From: Pseudomonas sputi
GTDB taxonomy: Bacteria > Pseudomonadota > Gammaproteobacteria > Pseudomonadales > Pseudomonadaceae
Length of the DNA: 64,000 nt
Reading direction: 5' to 3'
NCBI RefSeq assembly: GCF_021603585.1
Contig: NZ_BQHI01000019.1
Location: 1 to 64,000 of the forward strand
The position numbers and the translations under genes were made by a program. Every line of letters starts with the position of its first letter. Position 1 is the stretch's first letter. Under the pieces are notes generated by a model. The model was not told the origin of the DNA. It did not search any database and was given only the letters and a program-made list of their open reading frames with translations. Below, piece after piece: positions 8,975-17,403 of the stretch.

Positions 8975-9379
8975 ATGCAATACCCAATCTGCATCGAGTG
9001 GGGTGACGAGAACACCGCCATCGGGATTCAGATCCCCGATATTCCCGGCGCGGTGACGGCCGGGGATACGTTTGAGGATGCCTACAACGCAGCCGTCGAG
9101 ATTGCCCACATCATGCTGCAGGAGATCGCGTCGGATGGTGATTCGATTCCGATGCCGACCTCGGCGGCCACCCATCGCAACAACCCGGAGTTTGCCGACA
9201 TGGGCTGGGGCATGCTCGAGCTGGACATCTCGCCGTACATGGGCAAGACCGAAAAGGTCAATGTGACGTTGCCGGGCTATGTCATCCAGCGGATCGACCG
9301 CTACGTGCGTGAGCACAATGTCAAAAGCCGTTCCTCTTTCCTGGCGGATGCCGCCCTGGAAAAACTGGTTCGGCAATGA
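8975..9379 (+). CDS. HicB-family antitoxin, apparently without hicA
   Basis: 134 residues. The N-terminal half is a HicB domain (IGIQIPDIPGAVTAGDTFEDA, NAAVEIAHIML). The C-terminal half is a ribbon-helix-helix DNA-binding domain (KVNVTLPGYVIQRIDRYV, RSSFLADAALEKL). HicB normally neutralises the small RNase HicA encoded beside it. No hicA-like frame was seen on either side: the 278 bases upstream hold a LysR remnant and palindromes, and downstream is a terminator. It may be an orphan regulator. RBS gaggca lies at 8961-8966. Confidence 0.85.
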   Translation: MQYPICIEWGDENTAIGIQIPDIPGAVTAGDTFEDAYNAAVEIAHIMLQEIASDGDSIPMPTSAATHRNNPEFADMGWGMLELDISPYMGKTEKVNVTLPGYVIQRIDRYVREHNVKSRSSFLADAALEKLVRQ

Positions 9380-9387
9380 GCTTCGAG

Positions 9388-9419
9388 CACTGTCGGATCA
9401 GCGATTCGGCAGTGTTTTT
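9388..9419. terminator. Terminator between hicB-like and MFS genes
   Basis: CACTGTCG (9388-9395) pairs with CGGCAGTG (9407-9414) with one wobble, followed by TTTTT. It sits between convergent genes. Confidence 0.65.
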
Positions 9420-9425
9420 CAGAGG

Positions 9426-10613
9426 CTAGGCCGTTGCCAGAACCGTCTTCTGCGAAGCACTCAAAAACCGCACCAGCGCCAGCAGCGGAAAAGCACTGCC
9501 GACAATCACAATCCACAACCAGCCGCCATGCTCGTACACCGCACTGGCCACCGAGGAGCCGAAGGCGCCGCCGACGAAGATGCTGGTCATGTACAGCGCA
9601 TTGAGGCGGCCGCGGCTTTTGGCGTCGAGGGAGTAGACCGCGCGCTGGCCGAGGACCATGTTCATCTGCACGCAGAAGTCGAGCACCACGCCGGTCACGG
9701 CCAGGCCGATCACGCTGTAGGCCGGGTGGATGAAGGCCGGCAGGAAGCTCAGGCTGGCGAACAGCATGGCCAGCAGCGAGGCGATGCGGGTGTGGCCGGC
9801 GTCGGCCAGGCGTCCGCTGATCGGCGCGGCGATGGCACCGATGGCGCCGACCAGGGCGAAGATCGCGATTTCACTCTGGGACAGGCCATGGTTGCGCGCC
9901 AGTTCCAGCGGCACGGCGGTCCAGAACAGGCTGAACGTGGCGAACATGCAGGCCTGGTAAAACGCCCGCTGACGCAGCACCGGTTGTTGGCGCAGCAGCG
10001 TCCACAACGAACCCAGCAACTGGCCGTAGGAGGCGCTGTGATCCGGTTGGCGCTTGGGTACGGTCAACGCCAGCACCACGCTGATCGCTGCCATCAAGAC
10101 GGCTGCGATCATGAACATCGCCCGCCAGCCGAGGTGGTCGGCGACTACGCTCGACACCGGACGCGCCAGCAGAATCCCCAGCAGCAATCCGCCCATGATC
10201 CCGCCGACCACTCGGCCGCGGGATTCCTCTGGCGCCAGGTGCGCCGCCAATGGAATCAGCACCTGCACCGACACCGAGCTGAAACCCACCAGCAACGAAA
10301 TCAGCAGGAACACATTCGGCTGATCGGTAAACGCCGCCCCGAGCAGGCTGGCAATCGCCACCACGGTGGTGATGATCATCAACCGGCGGTTTTCCAGCAG
10401 ATCCGCCAGCGGCACCAGGAAGAACAGGCCCAGCGCATAGCCGATCTGGGTCAGCGACACGATGAAACTGGCCATGGTGTCGCTCAGGCCGATGTCCGGC
10501 GCGATCAGGCCGATGATCGGTTGGGTGTAGTAGATGTTGGCAACGATGGCGCCGCAGCAGAAAGCGAACAGCAGCACCATGCCTCGGGTCATTGCGTGAG
10601 TTGTGGCGGTCAT
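9426..10613 (-). CDS. MFS transporter (DHA1-type exporter)
   Basis: 395 residues with twelve predicted membrane helices. The N-terminus NIYYTQPIIGLIAPDIGLS and loop FLVPLADLLENRRLMI match the DHA1 drug/metabolite-efflux branch of the major facilitator superfamily. The substrate cannot be told from sequence. The upstream region carries two perfect palindromes, suggesting control by a regulator not encoded next door; only a LysR remnant is nearby. Confidence 0.85.
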   Translation of the reverse strand: MTATTHAMTRGMVLLFAFCCGAIVANIYYTQPIIGLIAPDIGLSDTMASFIVSLTQIGYALGLFFLVPLADLLENRRLMIITTVVAIASLLGAAFTDQPNVFLLISLLVGFSSVSVQVLIPLAAHLAPEESRGRVVGGIMGGLLLGILLARPVSSVVADHLGWRAMFMIAAVLMAAISVVLALTVPKRQPDHSASYGQLLGSLWTLLRQQPVLRQRAFYQACMFATFSLFWTAVPLELARNHGLSQSEIAIFALVGAIGAIAAPISGRLADAGHTRIASLLAMLFASLSFLPAFIHPAYSVIGLAVTGVVLDFCVQMNMVLGQRAVYSLDAKSRGRLNALYMTSIFVGGAFGSSVASAVYEHGGWLWIVIVGSAFPLLALVRFLSASQKTVLATA

Positions 10614-10699
10614 GGGTTTCTCGATCCAGCGAAAAGGAATGCGGTGAGGCTAAGGGACGGGCCGAGCCGGCAGTAGAGGCTTCTGATCGATATCAGTTA

Positions 10700-10739
10700 T
10701 TCCGTTGCGGAACAGGTGGCGCCGAACAATCCATTGTTC
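10700..10739. promoter_or_regulatory. Two palindromes between MFS and exported-protein genes
   Basis: TTCCG-TTG-CGGAA (10700-10712) and GAACAAT-CC-ATTGTTC (10724-10739) are both perfect inverted repeats. Their centres are 25.5 bases apart, within the divergent intergenic region. They are likely binding sites for one or two dimeric regulators. Which gene they control is not known. Confidence 0.5.
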
Positions 10740-10853
10740 ATCGGCGAACCTTGCGTCCGACCGTTGAGCGTCGATGATACATTCACTTACATCTTGTTCG
10801 ATAGCGTGCTTATGTTGTGAGCGGGTTTCAGCGTTCATCACCGGAGGATTGCG

Positions 10854-11474
10854 ATGTTTCGTCAGTTGCTTCGCCACACCACAACGATTGCCCTGATCAG
10901 TCTGCTCGGCGCCACTGCCACGCAGGCCGCCGAAGCGCCCGGCATGCGCATGGGCGTGCGCGGCGAGATCACCGGGGTGAGTGCCGACTCGCTCAAGGTT
11001 CACGTCAACACCGGTGAAAACGTGGTGGTTCAGTTGACCCCGGACACCAAGGTCCGCGCGGTCACCCTGGCCAATATCGAAGACATCAAGCCCGGCAGCT
11101 ACATCGGCTCGGCCGCCATTCCCCAGGAGGATGGCACGCTCAAGGCGTTGGAGGTTCACGTGTTCCCGCCGGAGCTGGCCGGCAGCGGCGATGGCCATCG
11201 GCCGTTCGACCTGGCCAAGGGCAGCAGCATGACCAATGGCAGCGTCGGCGATCTGGTGGTGAGCAACGGTCGGGTGCTGACCGTCAACTACAAGGGCGGC
11301 CAGCAGAGGATTCTGGTGCCGGAGGACGTGCCGATCGTCAATCTGACGCCGGGCGACCGCAGCCTGCTCAAGGTCGGGGTGAAGATCGTCACCTTCGTGA
11401 CCCAGAGCGCGGACGGCACGCTGACTGCGCAATCGATTTCGGCGGGCAAGGATGGCGTCAAGCCGCCCATGTAG
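10854..11474 (+). CDS. Exported protein with OB-like repeats (DUF5666-like)
   Basis: 206 residues with a signal peptide (cleavage near TQAA, about 22-25). Two similar beta-rich blocks are visible: GVRGEITGVSADSLKVHVNTGENVVVQLT and, later, SVGDLVVSNGRVLTVNYKGGQQRILVPEDVPIVNL, both in the form 'modifier X, Y conferred on Z, value'. This resembles the DUF5666 family of periplasmic proteins. The start ATG has the RBS cggagg (10841-10846). It ends at a strong hairpin. The role is unknown. Confidence 0.72.
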   Translation: MFRQLLRHTTTIALISLLGATATQAAEAPGMRMGVRGEITGVSADSLKVHVNTGENVVVQLTPDTKVRAVTLANIEDIKPGSYIGSAAIPQEDGTLKALEVHVFPPELAGSGDGHRPFDLAKGSSMTNGSVGDLVVSNGRVLTVNYKGGQQRILVPEDVPIVNLTPGDRSLLKVGVKIVTFVTQSADGTLTAQSISAGKDGVKPPM

Positions 11475-11487
11475 CCGGCAACAAAAA

Positions 11488-11513
11488 AGGCGACCTCTTC
11501 AGGTCGCCTGTTT
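11488..11513. terminator. Bidirectional terminator
   Basis: AGGCGACCT and AGGTCGCCT form a perfect 9-bp stem around cttc. An A-run lies on the left and Ts on the right, between convergent genes. Confidence 0.8.
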
Positions 11514-11529
11514 CATGTCAGCTCACGCC

Positions 11530-12528
11530 TTACTGGCCGTTGTAGATCTGGTCGAAGACTCCGCCATCGTTGAAGTGGGTCTTCTGCACGGTGCGCCAGT
11601 CGCCGAAGGTCTTCTCGACCGACAGGAAATCGACTTTCGGGAAGCGATCGGTGTACTTGGCCAGCACCGCCGGGTCACGTGGACGCAGGTAGTTGGCGGC
11701 GGCGATTTCCTGACCTTGCGGCGACCACAGGAACTTCAGGTATTCCTCGGCAGCGGCGCGGGAGCCTTTCTTCTCGACCACTTTGTCGACCACCGACACC
11801 GGCGGCTCGGCTTCGGCGGAAACGCTTGGGTAGATGACTTCGAACTGGTCGCGGCCAAATTCGCGGGCGATCATTTCGGCTTCATTCTCGAAGGTCACCA
11901 GCACATCGCCGATCTGGTTGGTCATGAACGTGGTGGTGGCGGCGCGGCCACCGGTATCCAGCACCGGCGCCTGTTTGAACAGCTTGCCGACGAAGTCCTT
12001 GGCCTTGTTTTCGTCACCGCCGTTTTTCAGCACGTAGCCCCACGCCGACAGGTAGGTGTAGCGACCGTTGCCCGAGGTTTTCGGGTTCGGCACGATCACT
12101 TGCACGCCGTCCTTGAGCAGGTCCGGCCAGTCTTTCAGGGCTTTCGGGTTGCCCTTGCGCACGATGAACACGGTGGCCGAGGTGAACGGCGCGCTGTTGT
12201 TCGGCAGACGGGTGACCCAGTCCTTCGGCACCAGTTGGCCGTTATCGGCCAGGGCGTTGATGTCGGTGGCCATGTTCATGGTGATGACGTCAGCCGGCAG
12301 GCCATCGATCACTGAACGGGCCTGCTTGCTCGAACCGCCAAAAGACATCTGCACAGTGATGTCTTCTTTGTGCTCGGCTTGCCAGTGTTTCTGGAACGCA
12401 GCGTTGTAGTCCTTGTAGAAATCGCGCATCACGTCGTAGGAAACGTTGAGCAGGGTCGGTGCGGCCTGAGCCACGCTGCCGAAGGCAAGACCTGCGGCGA
12501 GAAGTGAGGCGCCAAAGAGTTTTTTCAC
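11530..12528 (-). CDS. sbp: Sulfate ABC transporter substrate-binding protein
   Basis: Periplasmic sulfate (or thiosulfate) binding protein, 332 residues, with a signal peptide ending near AQA. Family motifs are NVSYDVMRDFYKDYN, FGGSSKQARSVIDGLPADVITMNM, NPKTSGNGRYTYLSAWGYV and FLWSPQGQEIAA. The start is GTG at 12528 with RBS aagga; an overlapping ATG is in another frame. No cysT/cysW/cysA permease or ATPase gene adjoins it, so it must share a permease encoded elsewhere. Confidence 0.92.
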   Translation of the reverse strand: MKKLFGASLLAAGLAFGSVAQAAPTLLNVSYDVMRDFYKDYNAAFQKHWQAEHKEDITVQMSFGGSSKQARSVIDGLPADVITMNMATDINALADNGQLVPKDWVTRLPNNSAPFTSATVFIVRKGNPKALKDWPDLLKDGVQVIVPNPKTSGNGRYTYLSAWGYVLKNGGDENKAKDFVGKLFKQAPVLDTGGRAATTTFMTNQIGDVLVTFENEAEMIAREFGRDQFEVIYPSVSAEAEPPVSVVDKVVEKKGSRAAAEEYLKFLWSPQGQEIAAANYLRPRDPAVLAKYTDRFPKVDFLSVEKTFGDWRTVQKTHFNDGGVFDQIYNGQ

Positions 12529-12603
12529 TGCGCATTCCTTGTTCTGTAGGGGTGTATTTGACAAAGGTGAGGCCATTTGCCAGCGACTATAGCGGGGCAT
12601 CCA

Positions 12604-12620
12604 TAATCGTTTAAAGATTA
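12604..12620. promoter_or_regulatory. AT-rich inverted repeat upstream of sbp
   Basis: TAATC-GTTTAAA-GATTA lies 76-92 bases upstream of the sbp GTG. Its size and AT content would suit a LysR-type regulator such as CysB, which controls sulfate uptake in this group, but that link is inference. Confidence 0.3.
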
Positions 12621-12633
12621 AAAAGAACTTTGC

Positions 12634-13458
12634 TTATTCCATTTTCTTGAACAACGCATTACCGCAACGGGAGCAGAACGAAGCCTCCTGTTCATGGCTG
12701 CTTTTCTTGCACACGGGGCAGTCGTGCTGCTGTTGTCCGCCGCGCATGGCGGTGGCCAGCTCAGCGGTGAAAATCCCGGTGGGCACGGCAATGATCGAAT
12801 AACCGGTGATCATCACCAGTGACGAAATCACCTGGCCCAGCACGGTACGGGGCACGATGTCGCCGTAACCCACGGTGGTCAGGGTCACGATAGCCCAATA
12901 GATGCCTTTGGGAATGCTGGTGAAGCCGTGTTGCGGGCCTTCGACCACGTACATCAAGGTGCCGAACACCGTGACCAGGGTGCAGACGCTGAGCAGGAAC
13001 ACGAGAATTTTCTGCTTGCTGCCGCGCAGGGCGTCGAGCAGGTAATGCGCCTGTTTCAGGTAGGGCCCGAGCTTGAGTACGCGGAAGATCCGCAGCATCC
13101 GGATCACTCGGATGATCAGCAGGTACTGGGCATCGCTGTAATACAGCGCGAGGATGCCGGGCACGATCGCCAGCAAGTCCACCAACCCGTAGAAACTGAA
13201 GGCGTAGCGCAACGGCCTGGGCGAGCAGTACAGGCGCAGCAGGTACTCGCCGAGGAAGATGATTGTGAAGCCCCATTCGATGTACGCCAGCACATTGGCG
13301 TAGTTCCGGTGGACTTCATCGATGCTGTCGAGGATCACGATCACCAGACTGGCGAGGATGATCAGCAGCAGGGTCTTGTCGAAACGGCGGCCGGCCACCG
13401 TGTCGGTCTGGAAAATGATCACGTACAGGCGATCACGCCACGTGTTGTTACCGTTCAT
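12634..13458 (-). CDS. Voltage-gated-type K+ channel with C-terminal zinc ribbon
   Basis: 274 residues, six membrane segments. S4 is a regular basic helix (RVIRMLRIFRVLKL, R117 to K129). The pore loop carries the K+ filter TVGYGD (195-200). After S6 a short tail ends in a four-cysteine zinc ribbon (CPVC at 247-250 and CSRC at 262-265), which is unusual for Kv-type channels. The ATG at 13458 has AAGG eight bases upstream; in-frame starts at 13464, 13476 and 13479 would lengthen it by up to seven residues. It follows the urea transporter directly. Confidence 0.85.
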   Translation of the reverse strand: MNGNNTWRDRLYVIIFQTDTVAGRRFDKTLLLIILASLVIVILDSIDEVHRNYANVLAYIEWGFTIIFLGEYLLRLYCSPRPLRYAFSFYGLVDLLAIVPGILALYYSDAQYLLIIRVIRMLRIFRVLKLGPYLKQAHYLLDALRGSKQKILVFLLSVCTLVTVFGTLMYVVEGPQHGFTSIPKGIYWAIVTLTTVGYGDIVPRTVLGQVISSLVMITGYSIIAVPTGIFTAELATAMRGGQQQHDCPVCKKSSHEQEASFCSRCGNALFKKME

Positions 13459-13479
13459 GCACATCGCCTTGGCCATCAA

Positions 13480-14394
13480 TCAGCGCAGCCTAGGTTGATT
13501 CTCCCCGTGAGCGCAAGGCGCGACGTTGATCTGCGGTTGCTGCATCAGGCGAACGCCGGTGCGCAGCAGCCAGCAGGCGAGAATGAACGGTGCCGTGAGC
13601 GTCGCCAGCCCCAGGGCACTGAACAGCGGCGTCAACAGCAGCGCCAGGCCGATGCCGAACAGCGGCAGCCACGGTTGCTGGCGTTGCGTGCTGAAGGCGA
13701 GGGCGGCGAGCACCGCGTTGTAGCCGCCCATACCCAGCAGCGCGACCTGGCTGTCGTGGTGCAACAGGCTGGAGCCCAGACCGATCGCCGAAGCCAGCAG
13801 CGCCCAGGCGAAAGCCCGGCGATTGGCGATCAGCAAACCGGCAGCGATCAATCCACCGGCCAACGGATGGTCGAGGAACATCACCTGACCGAAGCCTTTG
13901 AGGGCGGCGCCGAGCAGGTTCACCGTGTTCAGTTCTAATGCCGGTGCGCTGGACAAAGGCTCGGCGAAACACAGGAACCCCCAGCTCAGCAACACGAACG
14001 GCGCGGTGTAGGCGGGCAGGAACTCGGTAAGGCGTGCGCGTTTGAGCCATTGCTGCGTGATCATCGCGCTCAGACCACCGGCCGCTAGAATCAGCGGCGG
14101 CAGCATCGGCGACCAAGGGAAATACAGGCTCAGCAACAGGCCGACCAGCACGCCGTTGTAGCTGAACAGTCCGGCCTGGCGATCCGCCTTGGCGTAGTTG
14201 CGCCGTTGCGCGGTGAGCAGACCGGCGACCGCGCCCAGCAGCGCACCGGCGAACAGCACCGGCGCGGTGAATAAAATGGCCAGAAGGCACAGGAGTCCAC
14301 ACAGCGGATGGCGCTGGAGGAAGATTTGACTGAAACCGTTGAGCAACGCTTCGGCCCAGTCAGGGCAGTGGGTGTTGAAATGGTTGGCAGGCAT
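13480..14394 (-). CDS. Urea transporter (UT family)
   Basis: 304 residues, about ten hydrophobic segments. It shows the two-fold repeat of bacterial urea channels: QAGLFSYNGVLVGLLLSLYF in the first half and LLGMGGYNAVLAALAFS in the second. The NH2-terminal LLNGFSQIFLQ-x-x-P motif is also typical. It lies downstream of pyruvate kinase on the same strand, separated by a 145-base REP-containing gap, and abuts the K+ channel gene. Together with the glyoxylate operon it fits use of allantoin-derived nitrogen and carbon. Confidence 0.9.
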   Translation of the reverse strand: MPANHFNTHCPDWAEALLNGFSQIFLQRHPLCGLLCLLAILFTAPVLFAGALLGAVAGLLTAQRRNYAKADRQAGLFSYNGVLVGLLLSLYFPWSPMLPPLILAAGGLSAMITQQWLKRARLTEFLPAYTAPFVLLSWGFLCFAEPLSSAPALELNTVNLLGAALKGFGQVMFLDHPLAGGLIAAGLLIANRRAFAWALLASAIGLGSSLLHHDSQVALLGMGGYNAVLAALAFSTQRQQPWLPLFGIGLALLLTPLFSALGLATLTAPFILACWLLRTGVRLMQQPQINVAPCAHGENQPRLR

Positions 14395-14443
14395 GTCTGG
14401 AGAATCTGGGCAGTGGGAAAATCAAAGGGTCTTGCGTGAAGCT

Positions 14444-14527
14444 GTGGCGACGGAGCTCGTACTCGGTGAATGCGGTGTCTCTTGTGGAAACCGTCATGCC
14501 GAGCGTCGGGAGCACGCTCCCTCGCCA
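14444..14527. repeat. REP pair (REPIN-like) between pyruvate kinase and urea transporter
   Basis: GTGGCGACGGAGCTCG (14444-14459) is mirrored by CGGGAGCACGCTCCCTCGCCAC's reverse complement at 14507-14527, where GGGAGC-AC-GCTCCC is itself a palindrome. The inverted pair has the form of Pseudomonas REP doublets. It may act as an mRNA stabiliser or partial terminator. Confidence 0.65.
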
Positions 14528-14539
14528 CGCAGGTGTGAC

Positions 14540-15955
14540 TTAAATCAATGTTTCGATCCGCAGCGAATTAGTCGATCCGGGCTGCCCGAACGGCACACCC
14601 GCGGTGATCAGCAACGTGTCGCCACGCTCGGCCATTCCTTGTGCCTGAGCGATTTCCAGCGCGGTCGAGCACACCTCATCCACCTGGCGCAGGCGATCAT
14701 TGACCACCGAATGAATGCCCCACGCCACGCTCAACCGGCGGGCGGTCTGCAGGTTCGGCGTCAGGTTGAGGATCGGCGCTTTCGGCCGTTCCCGCGCTGC
14801 ACGCAAACTCGAAGCACCGGACTCGCTGTAGTTGACCAGCACCGCCACCGGCAGCACGTTGCTGATCCGGCGAATCGCGCAGCTGATGGCATCGGACACG
14901 GTCGCTTCGGCTTTCGGCCGGCTGACGTCGAGTTGGGTCTGGTAGTCCGGACCGTTCTCCACCTGGCGGATGATCTTGCTCATCATCTGCACGGCTTCCA
15001 GTGGGTACTCACCGGACGCCGTTTCAGCCGACAGCATCACCGCATCGGCGCCTTCGGCCACGGCGTTGGCCACGTCGGTGACTTCGGCGCGGGTCGGGGC
15101 CGGCGAGAAGCGCATCGACTCGAGCATCTGCGTCGCCACCACCACCGGTTTGCCGAGCTGGCGGCAAGTGGTGATGATGTTTTTCTGGATCTGCGGCACG
15201 CTCTCGGCCGGCACTTCCACGCCCAGATCACCGCGAGCCACCATGATCGCGTCGCTCAGTTCGGCGATCTCGCGCAGTTGCTCGACGGCCGACGGCTTCT
15301 CGATTTTCGCCATCAGGAACGCTTTGTCGCCGATCAGTTCGCGGGCCTCGCGGATGTCTTGCGGACGTTGCACGAACGACAGCGCCACCCAGTCCACCCC
15401 CAGCTCCAGACCGAAGCTAAGGTCGCGGCGATCCTTGGTGGTGAGCGGGCTCAGGTCGAGCACCGCTTGCGGCACGTTCACGCCTTTGCGGTCCGACAAC
15501 TCGCCGCCATTGAGCACGGTGGTGTCGATCGCGTCGGAGTATTTGGTGACGACCCGCAGGCGCAGTTTGCCGTCATCGAGCAGCAGATCCATCCCGGCTT
15601 CCAGCGCCGCGATGATCTCCGGGTGCGGCAGGTTCACCCGGCGTTCGTCGCCCGGTGTTGCGTCCAGATCGAGGCGGAAGGCCTGACCGCGATGCAACTG
15701 AACCTTGCCGTCAGCGAACTTGCCGACCCGCAGTTTCGGCCCTTGCAGGTCCATCAGGATCCCGAGCGGATAGTTGAGCTGGCGCTCGACTTCGCGGATC
15801 CACTGATAGCGCTTGGCGTGGTCGGCGTGATCGCCGTGGCTGAAGTTGAGGCGGAAGATATTGACCCCGGCCTCGACCAGCTCGCGGATGTCTTCGATGC
15901 CGTCGACGGCAGGCCCGAGGGTGGCGAGGATTTTGACCTTTTTATCAGGCGTCAT
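14540..15955 (-). CDS. Pyruvate kinase of the glycerate pathway
   Basis: Converts phosphoenolpyruvate and ADP to pyruvate and ATP. The 471 residues carry the N-terminal KILATLGPAVDG, metal/substrate motifs NFSHGDHADH and DLQGPKLRVG, the family signature AKIEKPSAVEQL with the catalytic lysine, and MVARGDLGVEV. The C-terminal domain is present. It overlaps ttuD by four bases, placing it as the last enzyme of the glyoxylate-to-pyruvate route (the ttuE/pykF position in relatives). The genome probably has another pyruvate kinase elsewhere. Confidence 0.94.
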   Translation of the reverse strand: MTPDKKVKILATLGPAVDGIEDIRELVEAGVNIFRLNFSHGDHADHAKRYQWIREVERQLNYPLGILMDLQGPKLRVGKFADGKVQLHRGQAFRLDLDATPGDERRVNLPHPEIIAALEAGMDLLLDDGKLRLRVVTKYSDAIDTTVLNGGELSDRKGVNVPQAVLDLSPLTTKDRRDLSFGLELGVDWVALSFVQRPQDIREARELIGDKAFLMAKIEKPSAVEQLREIAELSDAIMVARGDLGVEVPAESVPQIQKNIITTCRQLGKPVVVATQMLESMRFSPAPTRAEVTDVANAVAEGADAVMLSAETASGEYPLEAVQMMSKIIRQVENGPDYQTQLDVSRPKAEATVSDAISCAIRRISNVLPVAVLVNYSESGASSLRAARERPKAPILNLTPNLQTARRLSVAWGIHSVVNDRLRQVDEVCSTALEIAQAQGMAERGDTLLITAGVPFGQPGSTNSLRIETLI

Positions 15956-17226
15956 GATTTAGAGCTCTCGAGGATCAGGATGGCGCGGAAGTCGTTGACG
16001 TTGGTGCGGGTCGGTTCGGTGACGATCAGCGCATCGAGCGCCGCGAAGTAGCCGTAACCGTTGTTGTTATCCAGCTCATCGCTGGCGCTCAGGCCCATGG
16101 CGGCGGCGCGGGCGTAGCTGTCCGGGGTCATGATCGCGCCGGCGTTGTCTTCCGAGCCGTCGATGCCATCGGTGTCACCGGCCAGCGCATAGACGCCGGG
16201 TTGGCCCTTGAGGCTGTCGGTGAGGCTGAGGAGGAATTCGGCGTTGCGCCCGCCACGGCCATTGCCGCGCACGGTCACCGTGGTTTCGCCGCCGGAGAGA
16301 ATCACGCACGGCGCTGCCAGTGGCTGGCCGTGATGAATGATCTGGCGCGCGATGCCGGCGTGAACCTTCGCCACTTCGCGGGATTCGCCTTCCAGGTCGC
16401 CGAGGATCAGCGTGCTGAAACCGGCCTGACGGCATTTCACCGCCGCCGCGTCCAGCGATTGCTGAGGGCGGGCGATCAGCTGGAAGTGACTGCGGGCCAG
16501 GCTCGGATCGCCGGGTTTGACGGTTTCCGATTCCGGGCTTTGCAGCCAGCTGCGCACCGACGCCGGAATCTCGATGCCGTAGCGCTTGATGATGGCCAGT
16601 GCTTCGGCGCTGGTGCTCGGGTCGGCCACGGTCGGGCCGGAGGCGATGACCGTGGCGAGGTCGCCCGGTACATCGGAAATCGCGTAGGTATAAACAGTTG
16701 CTGGCCAGCAGGCTTTGCCCAGGCGTCCGCCCTTGATCGCCGAGAGGTGCTTGCGCACGCAGTTCATCTCGCCGATGGTCGCGCCGGATTTGAGCAGGGC
16801 CTTGTTGATCGATTGTTTGTCGGCCAGGGTGATGCCTTCGGCCGGCAGCGCCAGCAGGGCAGAGCCGCCACCGGACAACAGGAAAATCACGCGGTCGTCT
16901 TCGGTCAGGTTGCTGACCAGTTCCAGCACCCGTTTGGCCACGGCCAGCCCGGCAGCGTCCGGCACCGGGTGCGCGGCTTCGACCACTTCGATCTTTTCAC
17001 ACGGGGCGCCGTGACCGTAGCGGGTCACCACAAGGCCCGAGACTTCACCTTCCCAGCAGCGCTCGACCACTTGCGCCATGGCAGCGGCAGCCTTGCCGGC
17101 GCCGATGACGATCACGCGACCTGTGCGATCGGCCGGCAGATGCGCTTCGAGGACCTGGTTCGGATGGGCCGCGTCGATGGCTGTGGCAAACAGCTCGCGC
17201 AGCAGTTGTTGCGGATCGACCGACAT
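15952..17226 (-). CDS. ttuD: Glycerate 2-kinase (MOFRL family)
   Basis: Phosphorylates D-glycerate to 2-phosphoglycerate; older annotations call it hydroxypyruvate reductase TtuD. It has 424 residues: an N-terminal DUF4147-type domain (VIVIGAGKAAAAMAQ; LLSGGGSALLALPAEG) and a C-terminal MOFRL domain (LSGGETTVTVRGNGRGGRNAEF; ALAGDTDGIDG). The four-base overlap with pyruvate kinase indicates translational coupling. A repeat-filled gap separates it from glxR. Confidence 0.93.
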   Translation of the reverse strand: MSVDPQQLLRELFATAIDAAHPNQVLEAHLPADRTGRVIVIGAGKAAAAMAQVVERCWEGEVSGLVVTRYGHGAPCEKIEVVEAAHPVPDAAGLAVAKRVLELVSNLTEDDRVIFLLSGGGSALLALPAEGITLADKQSINKALLKSGATIGEMNCVRKHLSAIKGGRLGKACWPATVYTYAISDVPGDLATVIASGPTVADPSTSAEALAIIKRYGIEIPASVRSWLQSPESETVKPGDPSLARSHFQLIARPQQSLDAAAVKCRQAGFSTLILGDLEGESREVAKVHAGIARQIIHHGQPLAAPCVILSGGETTVTVRGNGRGGRNAEFLLSLTDSLKGQPGVYALAGDTDGIDGSEDNAGAIMTPDSYARAAAMGLSASDELDNNNGYGYFAALDALIVTEPTRTNVNDFRAILILESSKS

Positions 17227-17269
17227 GGCGGGCTCCCATTCTTATTGTTCTTGGTTAGTGCAGGTGATC

Positions 17270-17387
17270 GTTCCCACGCTCTGCGTGGGAATGCCTCAAT
17301 GGACGCTGTGCGTCCGCTTCGGCAGGGATGCGGAGCGTCCCGGGCTGCATTCCCACGCAAACGGTTCGACGCCTCGACGTGGGAACG
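17270..17387. repeat. Interspersed palindromic repeat between ttuD and glxR
   Basis: The ends are inverted: CGTTCCCACGCTCTGCGTGG at 17270 and a CGACGTGGGAACG end at 17387. Internal arms are GGACGC/GCGTCC and a central GGGATGCGGAGCGTCCCGGG. It has the look of a non-autonomous short repeat common between genes in the P. fluorescens group, and it lies inside the operon. Confidence 0.65.
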
Positions 17388-17403
17388 AGCGACGGGGCAG
17401 GGC

